Counted from the first letter of the stretch, positions 1-9,775 are shown. The stretch is DNA of 64,000 nt from CAUZWH01 sp965224275 (GCA_965224275.1 CBDCYR010000015.1:1-64000); one strand, 5' to 3'. Program-made: numbers and translations. Notes: a model not told the origin generated them from the sequence alone.

Positions 1-302
1 ACTTTGCAGCATCGTCGAAGCGAATGTTTGGAGGTACCGCCCTCTACCATGGCGATGCCATGTTTGGTTTTGTCTACCACGACCGGATCTATTTCAAGGT
101 CGATACTCGCAACCGCGATGAATACGTACAGGCGAGGATGGAGGTGCTGCTATACGCGCCGGATAAAACGGCGCAGCGAATCGGCTCACTGATGGAAGTT
201 CCCGCTGACGTCCTGGAAGAACCCGACGCACTCGGCCAATGGGCGGCAAAGGCAGTCGATGCTGCCTTGGCTTCGAAACAACGTGGGCCGAAGGCCGGTT
301 AG
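1..302 (+). CDS. TfoX N-terminal-domain protein, 5' end outside the window
   Basis: The reading frame is open from base 3, so the true start lies upstream of the window. The visible part is about 99 residues. It carries the RMFGG...YHGDAMFGFV pattern and the following IYFKVD strand of the TfoX N-terminal domain, and ends in a lysine-rich tail. Members of this family are small proteins of about 100-120 residues with poorly defined roles; TfoX itself regulates competence. Its stop overlaps the stop of the convergent thiolase gene by four bases. The family call is from sequence pattern; the function is not known. Confidence 0.65.
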   Translation, partial: FAASSKRMFGGTALYHGDAMFGFVYHDRIYFKVDTRNRDEYVQARMEVLLYAPDKTAQRIGSLMEVPADVLEEPDALGQWAAKAVDAALASKQRGPKAG

Positions 303-1507
303 CTCACCCGCTCGAGTACCGTCGCAATACCCTGGCCAACGCCGATGCACATCGTAACAAGTGCGTAGCGTCCCCCCGTTCGACCGAGTTGGTAAGCAGC
401 GGTCGTCGCCAACCGGGCGCCACTCGCGCCCAGTGGATGGCCAAGCGCAATTGCGCCGCCGTTGGGATTGACGTGATCGGCATCGTCGGGGACACCGAGC
501 TGACGCAGCACCGCCAATCCTTGCGCCGCGAACGCTTCGTTGAGTTCGATGACGTCCATATCGCTGACTTTGAGACCGAGCTTTTCCATCAACTTTGAAG
601 ACGCCGGTGCCGGTCCAATTCCCATAATCCGCGGCGGCACACCCGCGGTAGCGGTGCCGGCGACGCGGGCGAGAGGGGTTAATCCGTACTTGTCGACTGC
701 GGCGGATGAGGCGATCAGCATCGCACACGCGCCGTCATTGACCCCAGACGCATTGCCGGCTGTAACCGAGCCACCCTCGCGAAAGGCAGGTTTGAGCTTG
801 GCCAAGGCCTCGGCGGTTGTCTCACGCCTGGGGTGCTCATCGGTTTCGACCGAGATGGGATCGCCCTTGCGACGCGGTATCGTTACCGGCACGATTTCGT
901 GCGTGAGGTCGCCGCGATCTTGAGCAGCGGCGGTCCGATTTTGACTGCGTAAAGCGAAGGCATCCTGATCATCGCGCGCGATCTGAAATTCCTCGGCCAC
1001 GTTCTCGGCCGTTTCACCCATTGCATCGACCCCGTGCATCTCCTTCATCTTCTTGTTGACGAAGCGCCAACCGATGGTGGTGTCGTAGATCTCGGCCTTG
1101 CGGGAGAAGGCGGTATCGGCTTTTGGCATCACAAAAGGCGCCCGGCTCATACTCTCGACGCCGCCTGCGATGGCGAGATCAATCTCGCCCGTACGGATTG
1201 CGCGGGCCGCGCACGTCAAGGCTTCGAGCCCCGAACCGCACAGGCGGTTCACCGTCGCCCCTGGCACAGCATCGGGCAATCCAGCAAGGAGTGATGCCAT
1301 CCGCGCGACGTTGCGGTTGTCCTCACCGGCCTGGTTGGTATTGCCGTAATAGACCTCGTCGACATTCTCCCACGCCACATCAGGGTTGCGGGCCATGAGA
1401 GCCGTTATCGGAACGGCTGCGAGGTCATCGGTGCGGACCGGCGCGAGAGCGCCACCAAAACGGCCAAATGGCGTGCGAACGGCGTCGCAGATGAAGGCTT
1501 CGGTCAT
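299..1507 (-). CDS. pcaF: 3-oxoadipyl-CoA/acetyl-CoA C-acyltransferase (thiolase)
   Basis: A 402-residue thiolase that cleaves 3-oxoacyl-CoA (most likely 3-oxoadipyl-CoA) with CoA, giving acetyl-CoA and a shortened acyl-CoA. The nucleophile Cys is in RLCGSGLEAL at about residue 90, the catalytic His in GHPLGASGAR, and the second Cys in MCIGVGQG near the C-terminus. The ATG at 1507 is chosen because the family starts at TEAFICDAVRTP; the 17 residues upstream of it are not conserved in type. It starts one base after the stop of paaG, so the two are translationally linked. The paaF-paaG-thiolase order matches the lower phenylacetate/beta-ketoadipate pathway. Specificity for 3-oxoadipyl-CoA is inferred from this context. 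Confidence 0.9.
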   Translation of the reverse strand: MTEAFICDAVRTPFGRFGGALAPVRTDDLAAVPITALMARNPDVAWENVDEVYYGNTNQAGEDNRNVARMASLLAGLPDAVPGATVNRLCGSGLEALTCAARAIRTGEIDLAIAGGVESMSRAPFVMPKADTAFSRKAEIYDTTIGWRFVNKKMKEMHGVDAMGETAENVAEEFQIARDDQDAFALRSQNRTAAAQDRGDLTHEIVPVTIPRRKGDPISVETDEHPRRETTAEALAKLKPAFREGGSVTAGNASGVNDGACAMLIASSAAVDKYGLTPLARVAGTATAGVPPRIMGIGPAPASSKLMEKLGLKVSDMDVIELNEAFAAQGLAVLRQLGVPDDADHVNPNGGAIALGHPLGASGARLATTAAYQLGRTGGRYALVTMCIGVGQGIATVLERVS

Positions 1508-1508
1508 G

Positions 1509-2295
1509 TCAGCTCCCTTTGAATTCGGCCGGTCTCTTCTCGATAAAGGCCCTGACACCTTCTCCGAAATCGTCCGTCCTGGTTGCGATCACCTGGAGAT
1601 CACGTTCAAGGTCGAGTTGGGCATCGAGCGTATTGTCGATGCTCGCGTCGAGCGCGCGCCGAATAAGCGACAACGCCTTGGTGGGTTGTGTCGCGAGACG
1701 TGCCGCCAGGCTACGCGCTTCGTTCATCACCTGATCGTCCTCGACACACTTCCAGATCAAGCCCCAATCGGCCGCGGTTTCGGCCGGTAATTTGTCACCG
1801 AGCATGGCCAGGGCCGCGGCCCGCGCCCGCCCTACCAGGCGCGGCAGAAAATAGCTTCCGCCACAGTCCGGTACCAGACCGATGCGAATGAACGCTTGCA
1901 CGAAATCGGCAGATCGTGCGGCGATTACGAAGTCAGCACAGAGCGCCAGATTGGCTCCCGCGCCAGCAGCGACGCCGTTGACCGCGGCGATCACGGGCAT
2001 CTCGATGCTGCGCAGGAATACGCACCATGCGGTTATAGTTTTTGTCCAGCGAATCGGCGAAATCGACTTGACCGCCGTCCGGATCTCGATCGCTAAGGTC
2101 CTGCCCGGCGCAAAAGCCGCGGCCTTCTCCGGTGATGATCAGGGCCCGGGCACCATCTTTGCCGCTCGCCGATTTTAGCGCAGAACGCAGTTCGCTATGC
2201 ATCGTGGCGTTGAACGAGTTGAGAACATCGGGTCGGTTCAGCGTGATCGTTGCCACGTCATCGGTGATGTCATAACGGATTGTTTCAAATGCCAT
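1509..2295 (-). CDS. paaG: PaaG-type enoyl-CoA hydratase/isomerase, frameshifted
   Basis: A crotonase-fold protein closely resembling PaaG, the isomerase that converts ring-1,2-epoxyphenylacetyl-CoA to the oxepin. Motifs run GRGFCAGQDLSDR, then PVIAAVNGVAAGAGANLAL, then GLVPDCGGSYFLPR, and the end is AFIEKRPAEFKGS. The first third and the rest lie in different frames. One surplus G in the GG at about 2015-2016 (plus strand) separates them, and removing it gives a continuous product of about 262 residues. The ATG at 2295 has a GGAGG five bases upstream; an ATG at 2307 overlaps the paaF stop. I treat the shift as a probable sequencing error; a true pseudogene is the alternative. Confidence 0.8.
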
Positions 2296-2306
2296 ATCGG
2301 CCTCCA

Positions 2307-3093
2307 TCAGCGGCCCTTGAACGCGGGTTTGCGTTTTTCGAGAAAGGCGTTCACGCCCTCCGCCTTATCTTCGGTACCGAGAATGATACCCGAACGCCCG
2401 CCGCTCGTAATCCAGACCTGCTTCCAGCGTAAGGTCATACGATTTCAAAACCGATTCCTTGGCCAGGCGGACCGAGATCGGCGGCTTGGCCGCGATCGTG
2501 CAGCCGAGCTTGAGTGCGCGTTCGATGGATACTTCGTGTGGCACCACCTCGGCCACGAGCCCCGCGGTCAGCGCTTCGGCGGCATCGATCATCTCACCCG
2601 ACAGCACCATCTTCATCGCCAGCGACTTGCCGACCGTCCGCGTCAGGCGCTGCGTGCCGCCGGCGCCGGGCATGATTCCGACATTGACCTCCGGTTGGCC
2701 GAATTTGGCGGTGTCGCCGGCAATGATGATATCGGCATGCATGGCGAGCTCACAGCCGCCGCCGAGGGCATAGCCGTTGACCGCGGCGATCAGCGGTTTG
2801 GGAAAGCGGCGTACGCGGTCCCACACACGCTGCCTTTCGTTCTTAAGATCCGCGATCGCTTCGCGTTTGGCCATTTCATTAAGATCGGCGCCGGCTGCAA
2901 AGACGCTGTCGCCGCCGGTCAGCACCACCGCCCGAACCTCATCATCATCGGCGGCTGTTTCGAGGGCATTGGAGATCTCGGCCAAATGATTGCCCGACAG
3001 GGCATTTAACTGTTTCGGCCGGTTCATGGTGATGAGCCGCACGTGGTCGTGGGGATTGGTGACAACGATGTCGCTGTAGCTGGGATCAGCCAT
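2307..3093 (-). CDS. paaF: PaaF-type enoyl-CoA hydratase, frameshifted near the 3' end
   Basis: A crotonase-fold protein very like PaaF, which hydrates 2,3-dehydroadipyl-CoA. Shared motifs are FAAGADLNEMA, PLIAAVNGYALGGGCEL and VGIMPGAGGTQRL. The catalytic Glu pair is in the region of residues 110-140. The open frame ends early at 2365, but dropping one C from the run at 2389-2391 restores a normal tail ending KRKPAFKGR and a TGA at 2307-2309. That stop overlaps an ATG of the next gene. The corrected product is about 261 residues, normal for the family. The gene follows an aryl-CoA ligase by about 30 bases, so the cluster is probably one transcript. Confidence 0.82.
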
Positions 3094-3122
3094 CCTGCAA
3101 TCTCGGCATTGTAAGAGTGAAT

Positions 3123-4776
3123 TCAGTCCGTGCGCTGAGCGCGCTCGAGCTCTTGCTGACGCAGCTTAAAGCGTTGCAGCTTTCCGGTTTCCGTACGCGG
3201 CAGCTCATCGACGAACTCGATCGCGCGCGGGTACTTATACGGCGCCATTTCGGCTTTGACGAAGTTTTGGAGTTCGGTTGCAAGCTCGTCGCTGCCGGCG
3301 TTATCCCGGGCGACGACAAATGCCTTGACGATGAAGCCACGCTCCTCATCGGGACTGGCAACCACGCCGCACTCTGCGACTTTGTCGTGTTCGAGCAACA
3401 CCTCTTCGACTTCCGGGCCGGAAATATTGTAACCGGCGGAAATGATCATGTCGTCGGCGCGAGCTTGAAACCAAAAGTAACCGTCCTCGTCGCGTAGATA
3501 GGCATCACCCGGAAAATTCCAACCATTGCTCACATACCGAGCCTGATTGTCGGGGTCGTCGAGATAGCGACACCCGGTGGCGCCACGAACGGCCAATCGG
3601 CCGACGGTTCCATCGGGCACATCGTTGCCCGCGTCATCGACGACCTTGGCCTGGTATCCCAGAATGGCTTTTCCCGTGGCACCGGCGCGCGCATCATCGC
3701 CGGCCGCAGTGATAAAAATGTGCAGCATCTCGGTCGAGCCGAGCCCGTCGATAATGCGTAACCCCGTTGCTTTCTCCCATGCTTCGAAGGTGGGTTTGGG
3801 CAAGGTCTCGCCGGCCGACACGCACTTGTTGAGACTGGATATGTCGAAGCTGTCTAAAGCCTCGAGCAGGACGCGATACATGGTCGGCGCCGTGAACAAC
3901 GTGGTGACCGCCTGTTTCTGAATGGTCTCCAGAACCAGCTCTGGCGTCGCCTTTTCAACCAGTACGGTCGATGCGCCTGCGTGCATGGGAAAAGTGACCA
4001 AAGCACCGAGGCCGAATGTAAATGCGATCGGTGGCGAACCAAGAAAAACATCGGTGGACGTGGGTCGCAGTACATAGCGCGAAAACGTGTCGCATATCGT
4101 CATGATGTCGCGGTGAAAGTGCATGCAGCCTTTGGGCGAGCCGGTTGTGCCGGAGGTAAACGCGATCAGTGCGACGTCCGTCGATCGAGGTTTCAACGTT
4201 GTTAAAGCCATCCGACATCTGGGACATGATCTCATTGAGAGATGCGCTCCCGGATCCATCGTAGTAAACGACCTTTTTGAGCTTTTCGGCGCTGAGTAGG
4301 GTCTTCTTCATGTCTTCGGCCAGGCGGGTATCGCACAACGCGTATTTGACGCGGGCCTTGTTGCAGACATACTCGAGTTCACGCGCGCGCAGCAGCGGCA
4401 TCGTTGCAACCGCGATGGCGCCTGCCTTCAGAACACCAAACCAGCAAGCGACAAACATTGGATTGTTGGGGCCGCGCAAAAGAACCCGTTCGCCCGGCAC
4501 GACGCCGAGCTCGTCGCTCAAAACATTGGCGATGCGATTGGCAGTTTCGAGCACTCGGGCATAGCTCCAGGTCTCGCCTTCGAAGCTGAAACAAGCGCGC
4601 TCGCCATGACCGGCATCGATCCAGGAATCCAATAGCTCCGCCGCGGCGTTCATGGTGGGTGGATAGGCCATCAGTTCGGGAAGGGCCGTCCAATCCATGT
4701 CGGGCCACTGCTCGCGCGGCGGCAAGTGGTCGCGTGCAAATGTATCAACATGAACCGATGGTTGAAGATCACGCAT
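3123..4776 (-). CDS. Benzoate/2-aminobenzoate-CoA ligase family protein, frameshifted
   Basis: An ANL-superfamily ligase that activates an aromatic acid to its CoA thioester with ATP. The N-terminal part (DTFARDHLPPREQWP, then GERVLLRGPNNPMFV) reads from the ATG at 4776. The rest, with the P-loop IAFTSGTTGSPKG, the DGLGSTEML motif and the C-terminal lysine in RTETGKLQRF, lies in another frame. One extra base near 4190 explains the switch, giving about 550 residues. The N-terminus resembles 2-aminobenzoate-CoA ligases more than long-chain ligases. The hydratase, dehydrogenase and SDR next to it match neighbours I know from aerobic aminobenzoyl-CoA/salicylyl-CoA clusters. The exact substrate is inference. 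Confidence 0.75.
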
Positions 4777-4823
4777 CGTTTGCTGGTCTCCTCATCACGG
4801 TTGTCCGGTCGTCAATCGTTGCA

Positions 4824-6023
4824 TCAATAGCTCGCGGCCGGTTTTTGACCCACGTTTTCGCGATGCTCTTTAAGAACTTGGCCGGCAATGATCAGCTTCT
4901 GTATATCGTTCGCGCCTTCATAGATCCTGAGCGCACGCACCTCGCGATAAAGCCGTTCGATTGCCGTGCCCGCGACGACACCGCGCCCGCCATGAATCTG
5001 CAACGCTGAATCTGCCACCCGCTGCGCCGCTTCGGTGGCGTAGTATTTTGCCATCGATGCCTCGCGAGTGACGCGGTCGGCCTGGGTATCGCGTACCCAC
5101 GCCGACCGGTAGATCAACAACGCAGCGGCATCGACGTCGATTGCCATCTGGGCGATTCGATCCTGCACCATCTGAAAGTCGGCCAGGGTTTGGTCGAAGG
5201 CCTCACGCCGATCGGCATAGGCAACGGCTTCGTCGAGCGCACGTCGTGCGAAGCCAAGCGCGGCCGCGCCAACCGTTGCGCGAAAAATATCAAGCGTTGC
5301 CATGCCAATTTTGAACCCGTCGCCCGGAGCGCCGAGAAGATGGGAGCGTGGAACCCGGCAATCTTCGAAGGCGAGGGAGCCGATCGCGTGCGGCGCCAGC
5401 AACTCCTGTCGTTCACTGACCGCCAGGCCGGGGTTATCGGCATCGACCACAAACGCGCTGAGCCCTTTGGCACCGGCGTCGGCGGTGCGGGCAAAGACGA
5501 CATAATGGTCGGCGATACCGGCGTTGGAGATAAAGGTCTTGCGCCCGTTAAGAACGAACCCATTGCCATCTTCGGTGGCGCTGGTGCGCATCGCCGCGAC
5601 GTCCGATCCGCCGTCTGGTTCGGTCATCGCGAACGCGGCGATCTGATTTCCCGTTCGCACCTTGGGCAGGTACGCGTCTTTCAGCGCCTCGCTGCCGGCC
5701 AGCGTAATCGATCCCGAGCCCAGTCCTTGCATCGCGAACGCGACATCTGCGATGCCGGAATAGCGCGCTAGGGTCTCGCGAATGAGACAGATGCTGCGGA
5801 CATCGAGCTTTTCGCGAGCGCCGCCATAAGCGGCGGGTACCGAATAGCGCAACCACCCGGCATCGCCAAGTGCATGTGCAAAATCCCGGGTGAGTTGTTC
5901 GACATCGTCCTCACCGCTTTCGCGGGCACCAACCTCCGCCTCGGCCCAGGCCGCGATTTCGGTCGCCAGCTGGCGATGGTCGTCGTCGAAAAATGGCCAA
6001 TCGCGAAAGCTGATATCAGCCAT
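4824..6023 (-). CDS. Acyl-CoA dehydrogenase
   Basis: A 399-residue FAD-dependent acyl-CoA dehydrogenase that introduces a 2,3 double bond into an acyl-CoA and passes electrons to ETF. The FAD and substrate-binding segments FAMTEPDGGSDVAAMRT and GRKTFISNAGIADHYVVFA are present, as is the C-terminal LQIHGGRGVVAGTAIERLYR with EGANDIQKLIIA. The catalytic base is expected near that last segment. The start ATG overlaps the TAA of the upstream hydratase (TAATG), so translation is coupled. Context suggests a ring-derived CoA intermediate as substrate, not a plain fatty acyl-CoA; this is not proven by the sequence. Confidence 0.9.
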   Translation of the reverse strand: MADISFRDWPFFDDDHRQLATEIAAWAEAEVGARESGEDDVEQLTRDFAHALGDAGWLRYSVPAAYGGAREKLDVRSICLIRETLARYSGIADVAFAMQGLGSGSITLAGSEALKDAYLPKVRTGNQIAAFAMTEPDGGSDVAAMRTSATEDGNGFVLNGRKTFISNAGIADHYVVFARTADAGAKGLSAFVVDADNPGLAVSERQELLAPHAIGSLAFEDCRVPRSHLLGAPGDGFKIGMATLDIFRATVGAAALGFARRALDEAVAYADRREAFDQTLADFQMVQDRIAQMAIDVDAAALLIYRSAWVRDTQADRVTREASMAKYYATEAAQRVADSALQIHGGRGVVAGTAIERLYREVRALRIYEGANDIQKLIIAGQVLKEHRENVGQKPAASY

Positions 6024-6844
6024 TAATTGCCTTCGAAGACAGGTTTTTCTTTGTTGATGAAGGCATGGTAGGCGCGATGGAAATCTTGGGTCTGCATACA
6101 GATAGCCTGCATTTCCGCCTCCGCCTCAATCGCATCATCGATGCCCATGTCCCATTCTTGATGCAGGGCATTCTTGGTCATGGCATGGGCAAATGTCGGG
6201 CCAGCGGCGAGGGTTCCGGCGAGCTTCTGGGCCTCGCTCACAAGCGCGTCCGGTTCGCACAGACGATTGAAGAAGCCCCACCGCTCCGCTTCCTCGCCGG
6301 CCATCGAGCGACCCGTATAAAGCAACTCCGATGCGCGACCGTGGCCGACGATCCGCGGCAGCATTGCACATGCTCCCATGTCGCATCCAGCCAGGCCGAC
6401 GCGCACGAATAGGAAAGCGACTTTGGCGCGAGGGGTCCCATACCGCATGTCGGCAGCCATCGCGACACAAGCGCCCGCGCCGGCACAAATGCCGTCGATT
6501 GCAGCGATAATTGGTTGCGGGCAGGCCCTGATCGACTTGATTAGTTCACCGGTCATGCGTGTGAAGGCCATCAATTCGGGCATCGCCATTTTTATGAGCG
6601 GTCCGATAATTTCGTTGACGTCACCGCCCGAGCAAAAGTTGCCTTCGGCGCCGGTCACCACGACGGCGCTCACATCGTCAACGCGCGCCAGTTTGCGAAA
6701 GGTTTGACCGAGTTCGTCGTAGGACTCCAGCGTCAGTGGGTTCTTTTTCTCGGGCCGATCGAGCGTGACCGTTGCGACACGGTTATCGACTTCCCAGCGG
6801 AAGTGCTGGGGGGAGAAATCCGCTGCTTTAAGATCTTTCTTCAT
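6023..6844 (-). CDS. Enoyl-CoA hydratase family protein
   Basis: A 273-residue crotonase-fold protein. The oxyanion-hole and CoA-binding segments are GNFCSGGDVNEI and PQPIIAAIDGICAGAGACVAMA, followed by FVRVGLAGCDMGACAMLPR. The second acidic catalytic position of classic hydratases is replaced in the GCDMGA segment, so a different lyase or hydrolase activity is possible. The ATG at 6844 is chosen; a TTG at 6889 would add 15 residues that do not look conserved. This type occurs with aryl-CoA ligases, SDRs and acyl-CoA dehydrogenases in aminobenzoate/salicylate clusters, which supports a ring-opening or beta-oxidation-like step. Confidence 0.85.
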   Translation of the reverse strand: MKKDLKAADFSPQHFRWEVDNRVATVTLDRPEKKNPLTLESYDELGQTFRKLARVDDVSAVVVTGAEGNFCSGGDVNEIIGPLIKMAMPELMAFTRMTGELIKSIRACPQPIIAAIDGICAGAGACVAMAADMRYGTPRAKVAFLFVRVGLAGCDMGACAMLPRIVGHGRASELLYTGRSMAGEEAERWGFFNRLCEPDALVSEAQKLAGTLAAGPTFAHAMTKNALHQEWDMGIDDAIEAEAEMQAICMQTQDFHRAYHAFINKEKPVFEGN

Positions 6845-6908
6845 GCAGTCCGCTTTCGTGAGACGACAAATCGTGAGGGGAGAATTCAAGACGTAACGGC
6901 GGGACCGG

Positions 6909-7736
6909 TTACGACATCACCTCACCCCCAGCAATGGGAATCGCCTGACCGGTGATCGAGGCCGAGCCGGGTTGGCACAACCACCCCACCACGGCGGCGA
7001 CCTCCTCTGGCTCGATCAACCGGCCCTGAGGATTGGTCGCGGTTAGGCTCTTCAAAGCCTCATCCTTCGAGCGGCCGGTTTTCTCGACGATATTGTCCAG
7101 CGCGGTCGTGACGATATTGGTGTCGGTGAAACCGGGGCAGACGGCATTAACCGTGACACCGGTTTTTGCGAGTTCGAGTGCGAGCGCGCGCATCAAGCCA
7201 ATAACGCCATGCTTCGAAGCGCAATACGCGGCGCAATAGCGATAGGGAATCAAACCAGCCGTCGACGCCGTGATGACGATGCGACCCCACCCGGCATCCA
7301 CCATTGAGGGGACGGCTCGGCTCAGGCATAGGAAGGCACCGTTGAGATTGATATCGATAATCCGCTGCCAGAAATCGGGATCGGTTTTGGCGAACGGTGC
7401 GGTACTGGCGACGCCGGCATTATTGATCAGAATCTCCGGCGCACCCATCGCGTCTTCAGCCTGTTTGAAGGCATCATCGATTGATGTGGCGCTGGTGACA
7501 TCGGCGACCACGGAGAATGTGTTAACGCCTAGGGTATCGGTGAGCCGGCTCGCCTGATCCGCGGCCGCCTCGGCGTTAACGTCGAGGATCGTTACGTTAG
7601 CTCCGAGGCGCGCCACCTCGCTGGCGATCGCCGCACCAATGCCGGCGCCCCCACCTGTAACGAGCGCGTGGCGACCGGCAAGAGATTGCTCGGTCGGCCC
7701 GCTGTCTGGTGATTGTGTTGAAGTTGTCTCGCTCAC
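6909..7736 (-). CDS. SDR family NAD(P)-dependent oxidoreductase
   Basis: A 275-residue classical short-chain dehydrogenase. The cofactor motif is TGGGAGIG at about residues 28-35, the NNAGVA motif follows, the catalytic Ser is in VITASTAG, and the YCASK active site follows. A short PG motif (VNAVCPGFTDT) comes after. An acidic residue ends the second strand (TILDVN), which favours NAD over NADP. Translation begins at a GTG (7736), as no in-frame ATG is near the fold start. The roughly 20-residue leader before the Rossmann fold is low-complexity. It probably oxidises a 3-hydroxyacyl-CoA in this cluster, an inference from its neighbours. Confidence 0.88.
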   Translation of the reverse strand: MSETTSTQSPDSGPTEQSLAGRHALVTGGGAGIGAAIASEVARLGANVTILDVNAEAAADQASRLTDTLGVNTFSVVADVTSATSIDDAFKQAEDAMGAPEILINNAGVASTAPFAKTDPDFWQRIIDINLNGAFLCLSRAVPSMVDAGWGRIVITASTAGLIPYRYCAAYCASKHGVIGLMRALALELAKTGVTVNAVCPGFTDTNIVTTALDNIVEKTGRSKDEALKSLTATNPQGRLIEPEEVAAVVGWLCQPGSASITGQAIPIAGGEVMS

Positions 7737-7791
7737 CCGCCGAAATTAGTTGACGACCTCCGCCTGCGCAAGGGGCCGGTTGGCGGCTGCG

Positions 7792-8031
7792 TTAGGAAAA
7801 AGCTTTGAACGTAATCAGGGTGAAGGTGTCCCTAATCCCGTCGATGATCTGGACCTTCTCGGTAACAAACTGGCCCACATCCTGGGATTCGTCGAGGTAG
7901 CACTTCAGCAGCAAATCGTGCTGTCCGGAGACCGAGTAAACCTCCGATACCTGTTCGGTTTGCACCGCTTGATCGGCGACCTTGTAGGTTTCACCAAGCT
8001 CGCACTTCACCATTATGAAGATCGTCTGCAT
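7792..8031 (-). CDS. Stand-alone Lrp/AsnC ligand-binding (RAM) domain protein
   Basis: A 79-residue protein consisting only of the regulation-of-amino-acid-metabolism domain of Lrp/AsnC regulators. It starts MQTIFIMVKCELG and has the GQHDLLLKCYL strand and a terminal DTFTLITFKAF strand. It lacks the N-terminal helix-turn-helix, so it cannot bind DNA by that route. Such proteins are small ligand sensors that can form dimers or assemble with full-length Lrp members. Its ATG begins one base after the rhlE stop codon, so the two are coupled. It is the gene just before the SDR and the catabolic set. Confidence 0.85.
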   Translation of the reverse strand: MQTIFIMVKCELGETYKVADQAVQTEQVSEVYSVSGQHDLLLKCYLDESQDVGQFVTEKVQIIDGIRDTFTLITFKAFS

Positions 8032-8032
8032 A

Positions 8033-9505
8033 TCAGGAATCCCCGTCGCGGGGGCCGCTCTTGGTTGGTAGTGGTCGTTTCATGAAGTCAGGAACATGAG
8101 CGCCCATACCGATCGTCGTTTCTTCAGCCTCTGAGGCCATTTCATCAACACGCGGCGTCGTTCGGCTCTTCCGCTGTCTCGGCTTGCGATCTCTTTGTTT
8201 CGGCTTGTTCTCGTCTTTGGGCCTGTCGACAACCGCAGGTGAGGTACTTTTTGCGGCACTATTACCGTTCGGTCGTTGTCGCCGTGGATTGTCGCGGACA
8301 CTGGCTCCGCCACCTCCTGCCGGTTGACGGCGGCGGCGTCCACGCGAACCGCGTTTGCGACCACTTTCGTCGAAGGAGAGGTTCGAGATTTCCGCCAGTT
8401 CAATGTGCGGGATCTCAAGGTTCATCATTTTCGAGATTGCCGCGACGTAGTCGCCGTCATCTGGTGTCGCCAGTGTGAACGCCCGCCCGGCGCGCCCCGC
8501 CCGCGCTGTTCGGCCGATGCGATGGACATAGTCTTCGGGATTGGTGGGTACATCGAAGTTGATCACGCAGGGCATCTCGGAGATGTCGAGGCCGCGCGCG
8601 GCGACATCGCTTGCCACGAGGAAGGCGACATCGCCGTTCTTAAATCGCTGAAGGGTGTCTAGCCGCACGGGTTGTGACAGGTCACCGTGTAGTGCCGCCG
8701 AACTGAACCCATGCTTGGTCATTGATTTGTGCAGGATGTCGACGTCCTTCTTGCGGTTGCAGAAGATCAGCGCGCTTTCGACATTGCGGTCGGAAAGAAT
8801 CAGGCGTAACGCCTCGCGCTTGTCCTCGGCTTCGATGATCGCCAGGCCTTGTTCGACCGTGTCGACCGTCGACGCAGGTGGCGACACTGCTATCTCGCGC
8901 GGATTCATCATGAAACGACTGGCGAGATTACGGATCTCAGGCAGCAAGGTCGCCGAAAACAGCAAAGTTTGGCGCAAGGGTGGCAGCAACGCGATAATAC
9001 GCTCGACATCAGGTATGAAGCCCATGTCGAGCATTCGATCGGCCTCGTCAATGACCAGGACTTTGATGTCTGAAAGAACCAGCCGTCCGCGCTCAAAATG
9101 ATCCAGCAAGCGTCCTGGAGTCGCGATGAGCACGTCGGCTCCGCGGTCGATGACTTTGTCTTGATCTCCGAACGAGAGCCCGCCTATCAAGAGGGCTTTT
9201 GACAACTTTACGTGCGCACCGTAGATGTCGAAATTCTCGGCGACCTGCATCGCGAGTTCGCGGGTCGGCTCAAGAATGAGCGACCTGGGCATCCGCGCAC
9301 GGGTGCGACCACCGGCCAGAATCTCGAGCATCGGCAGTACGAAGGATGCGGTTTTCCCCGTGCCCGTCTGGGCACTTGCCAGCAAGTCACGGCCTTGCAG
9401 GATCTGAGGAATTGCTTGTTCTTGGATCGGCGTCGGCTCGTTATAGCCGGCGTCCGTGACGCCCTTAAGTACGGCGGCGTCCAGGCCGAGATCAGAGAAA
9501 GTCAT
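8033..9505 (-). CDS. rhlE: DEAD-box ATP-dependent RNA helicase
   Basis: A 490-residue RNA helicase. Motifs in order: Q-motif EPTPIQEQAIP, Walker A AQTGTGKT, PTRELAMQV, VIDEADRMLD, LFSATL, then the C-terminal RecA domain with SDVAARGLDI and HRIGRTARAGR. After about residue 375 a long basic, Arg/Lys-rich, disordered tail follows, as in RhlE-type helicases that act in rRNA maturation and RNA turnover. The ATG at 9505 is chosen over a TTG at 9520 because it sits just before the TFSDLGLD start of the family. It is first in the minus-strand gene run and probably has its own promoter above 9505. Confidence 0.9.
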   Translation of the reverse strand: MTFSDLGLDAAVLKGVTDAGYNEPTPIQEQAIPQILQGRDLLASAQTGTGKTASFVLPMLEILAGGRTRARMPRSLILEPTRELAMQVAENFDIYGAHVKLSKALLIGGLSFGDQDKVIDRGADVLIATPGRLLDHFERGRLVLSDIKVLVIDEADRMLDMGFIPDVERIIALLPPLRQTLLFSATLLPEIRNLASRFMMNPREIAVSPPASTVDTVEQGLAIIEAEDKREALRLILSDRNVESALIFCNRKKDVDILHKSMTKHGFSSAALHGDLSQPVRLDTLQRFKNGDVAFLVASDVAARGLDISEMPCVINFDVPTNPEDYVHRIGRTARAGRAGRAFTLATPDDGDYVAAISKMMNLEIPHIELAEISNLSFDESGRKRGSRGRRRRQPAGGGGASVRDNPRRQRPNGNSAAKSTSPAVVDRPKDENKPKQRDRKPRQRKSRTTPRVDEMASEAEETTIGMGAHVPDFMKRPLPTKSGPRDGDS

Positions 9506-9594
9506 TAAGGCGGTGGACAACGATAGTTGTTAGTAAGCGGCGCTTGCTTGGGCCGCCCCTTACTAACACTGCGAATGGCTGTGTGGCTAGCGGG

Positions 9595-9775
9595 CTATAG
9601 GCATAGGCGAAATACGCCGGTGCAGCGACCTTCTCGGAACTTGTCTCGATTATTGGGTAGCAGTAATCCTGCCAGGGTTTGGTCGAGCACGGACTGCAGG
9701 TCTCGACCCCGCCCATCGATTTCGGAAAGTGGGCGCTCGCCGGTGCAAAACGCGGCATGCAAGCGCACTGTCTGA
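9595..9775 (-). pseudogene. Lipoprotein paralogue 2, C-terminal fragment
   Basis: Read on the minus strand this piece encodes RLHAAFCTGERPLSEIDGR followed by a leucine-rich end and a TAG at 9595-9597. It matches the C-terminal third of the intact lipoprotein at 11154-11759 (HAAFCASQRPLSEIDG). The rest of the gene lies at 10709-11175, across an inserted IS element. Removing the IS and one TGA target copy joins ETSEASQ directly to TVRLHAAF in frame. The gene is therefore a recent insertional knockout and not a random remnant. Confidence 0.8.

Noticed and set aside
186..728. 180-codon minus frame over the TfoX/thiolase junction
   Set aside because: It is very Arg-rich and overlaps the real thiolase frame in another phase.
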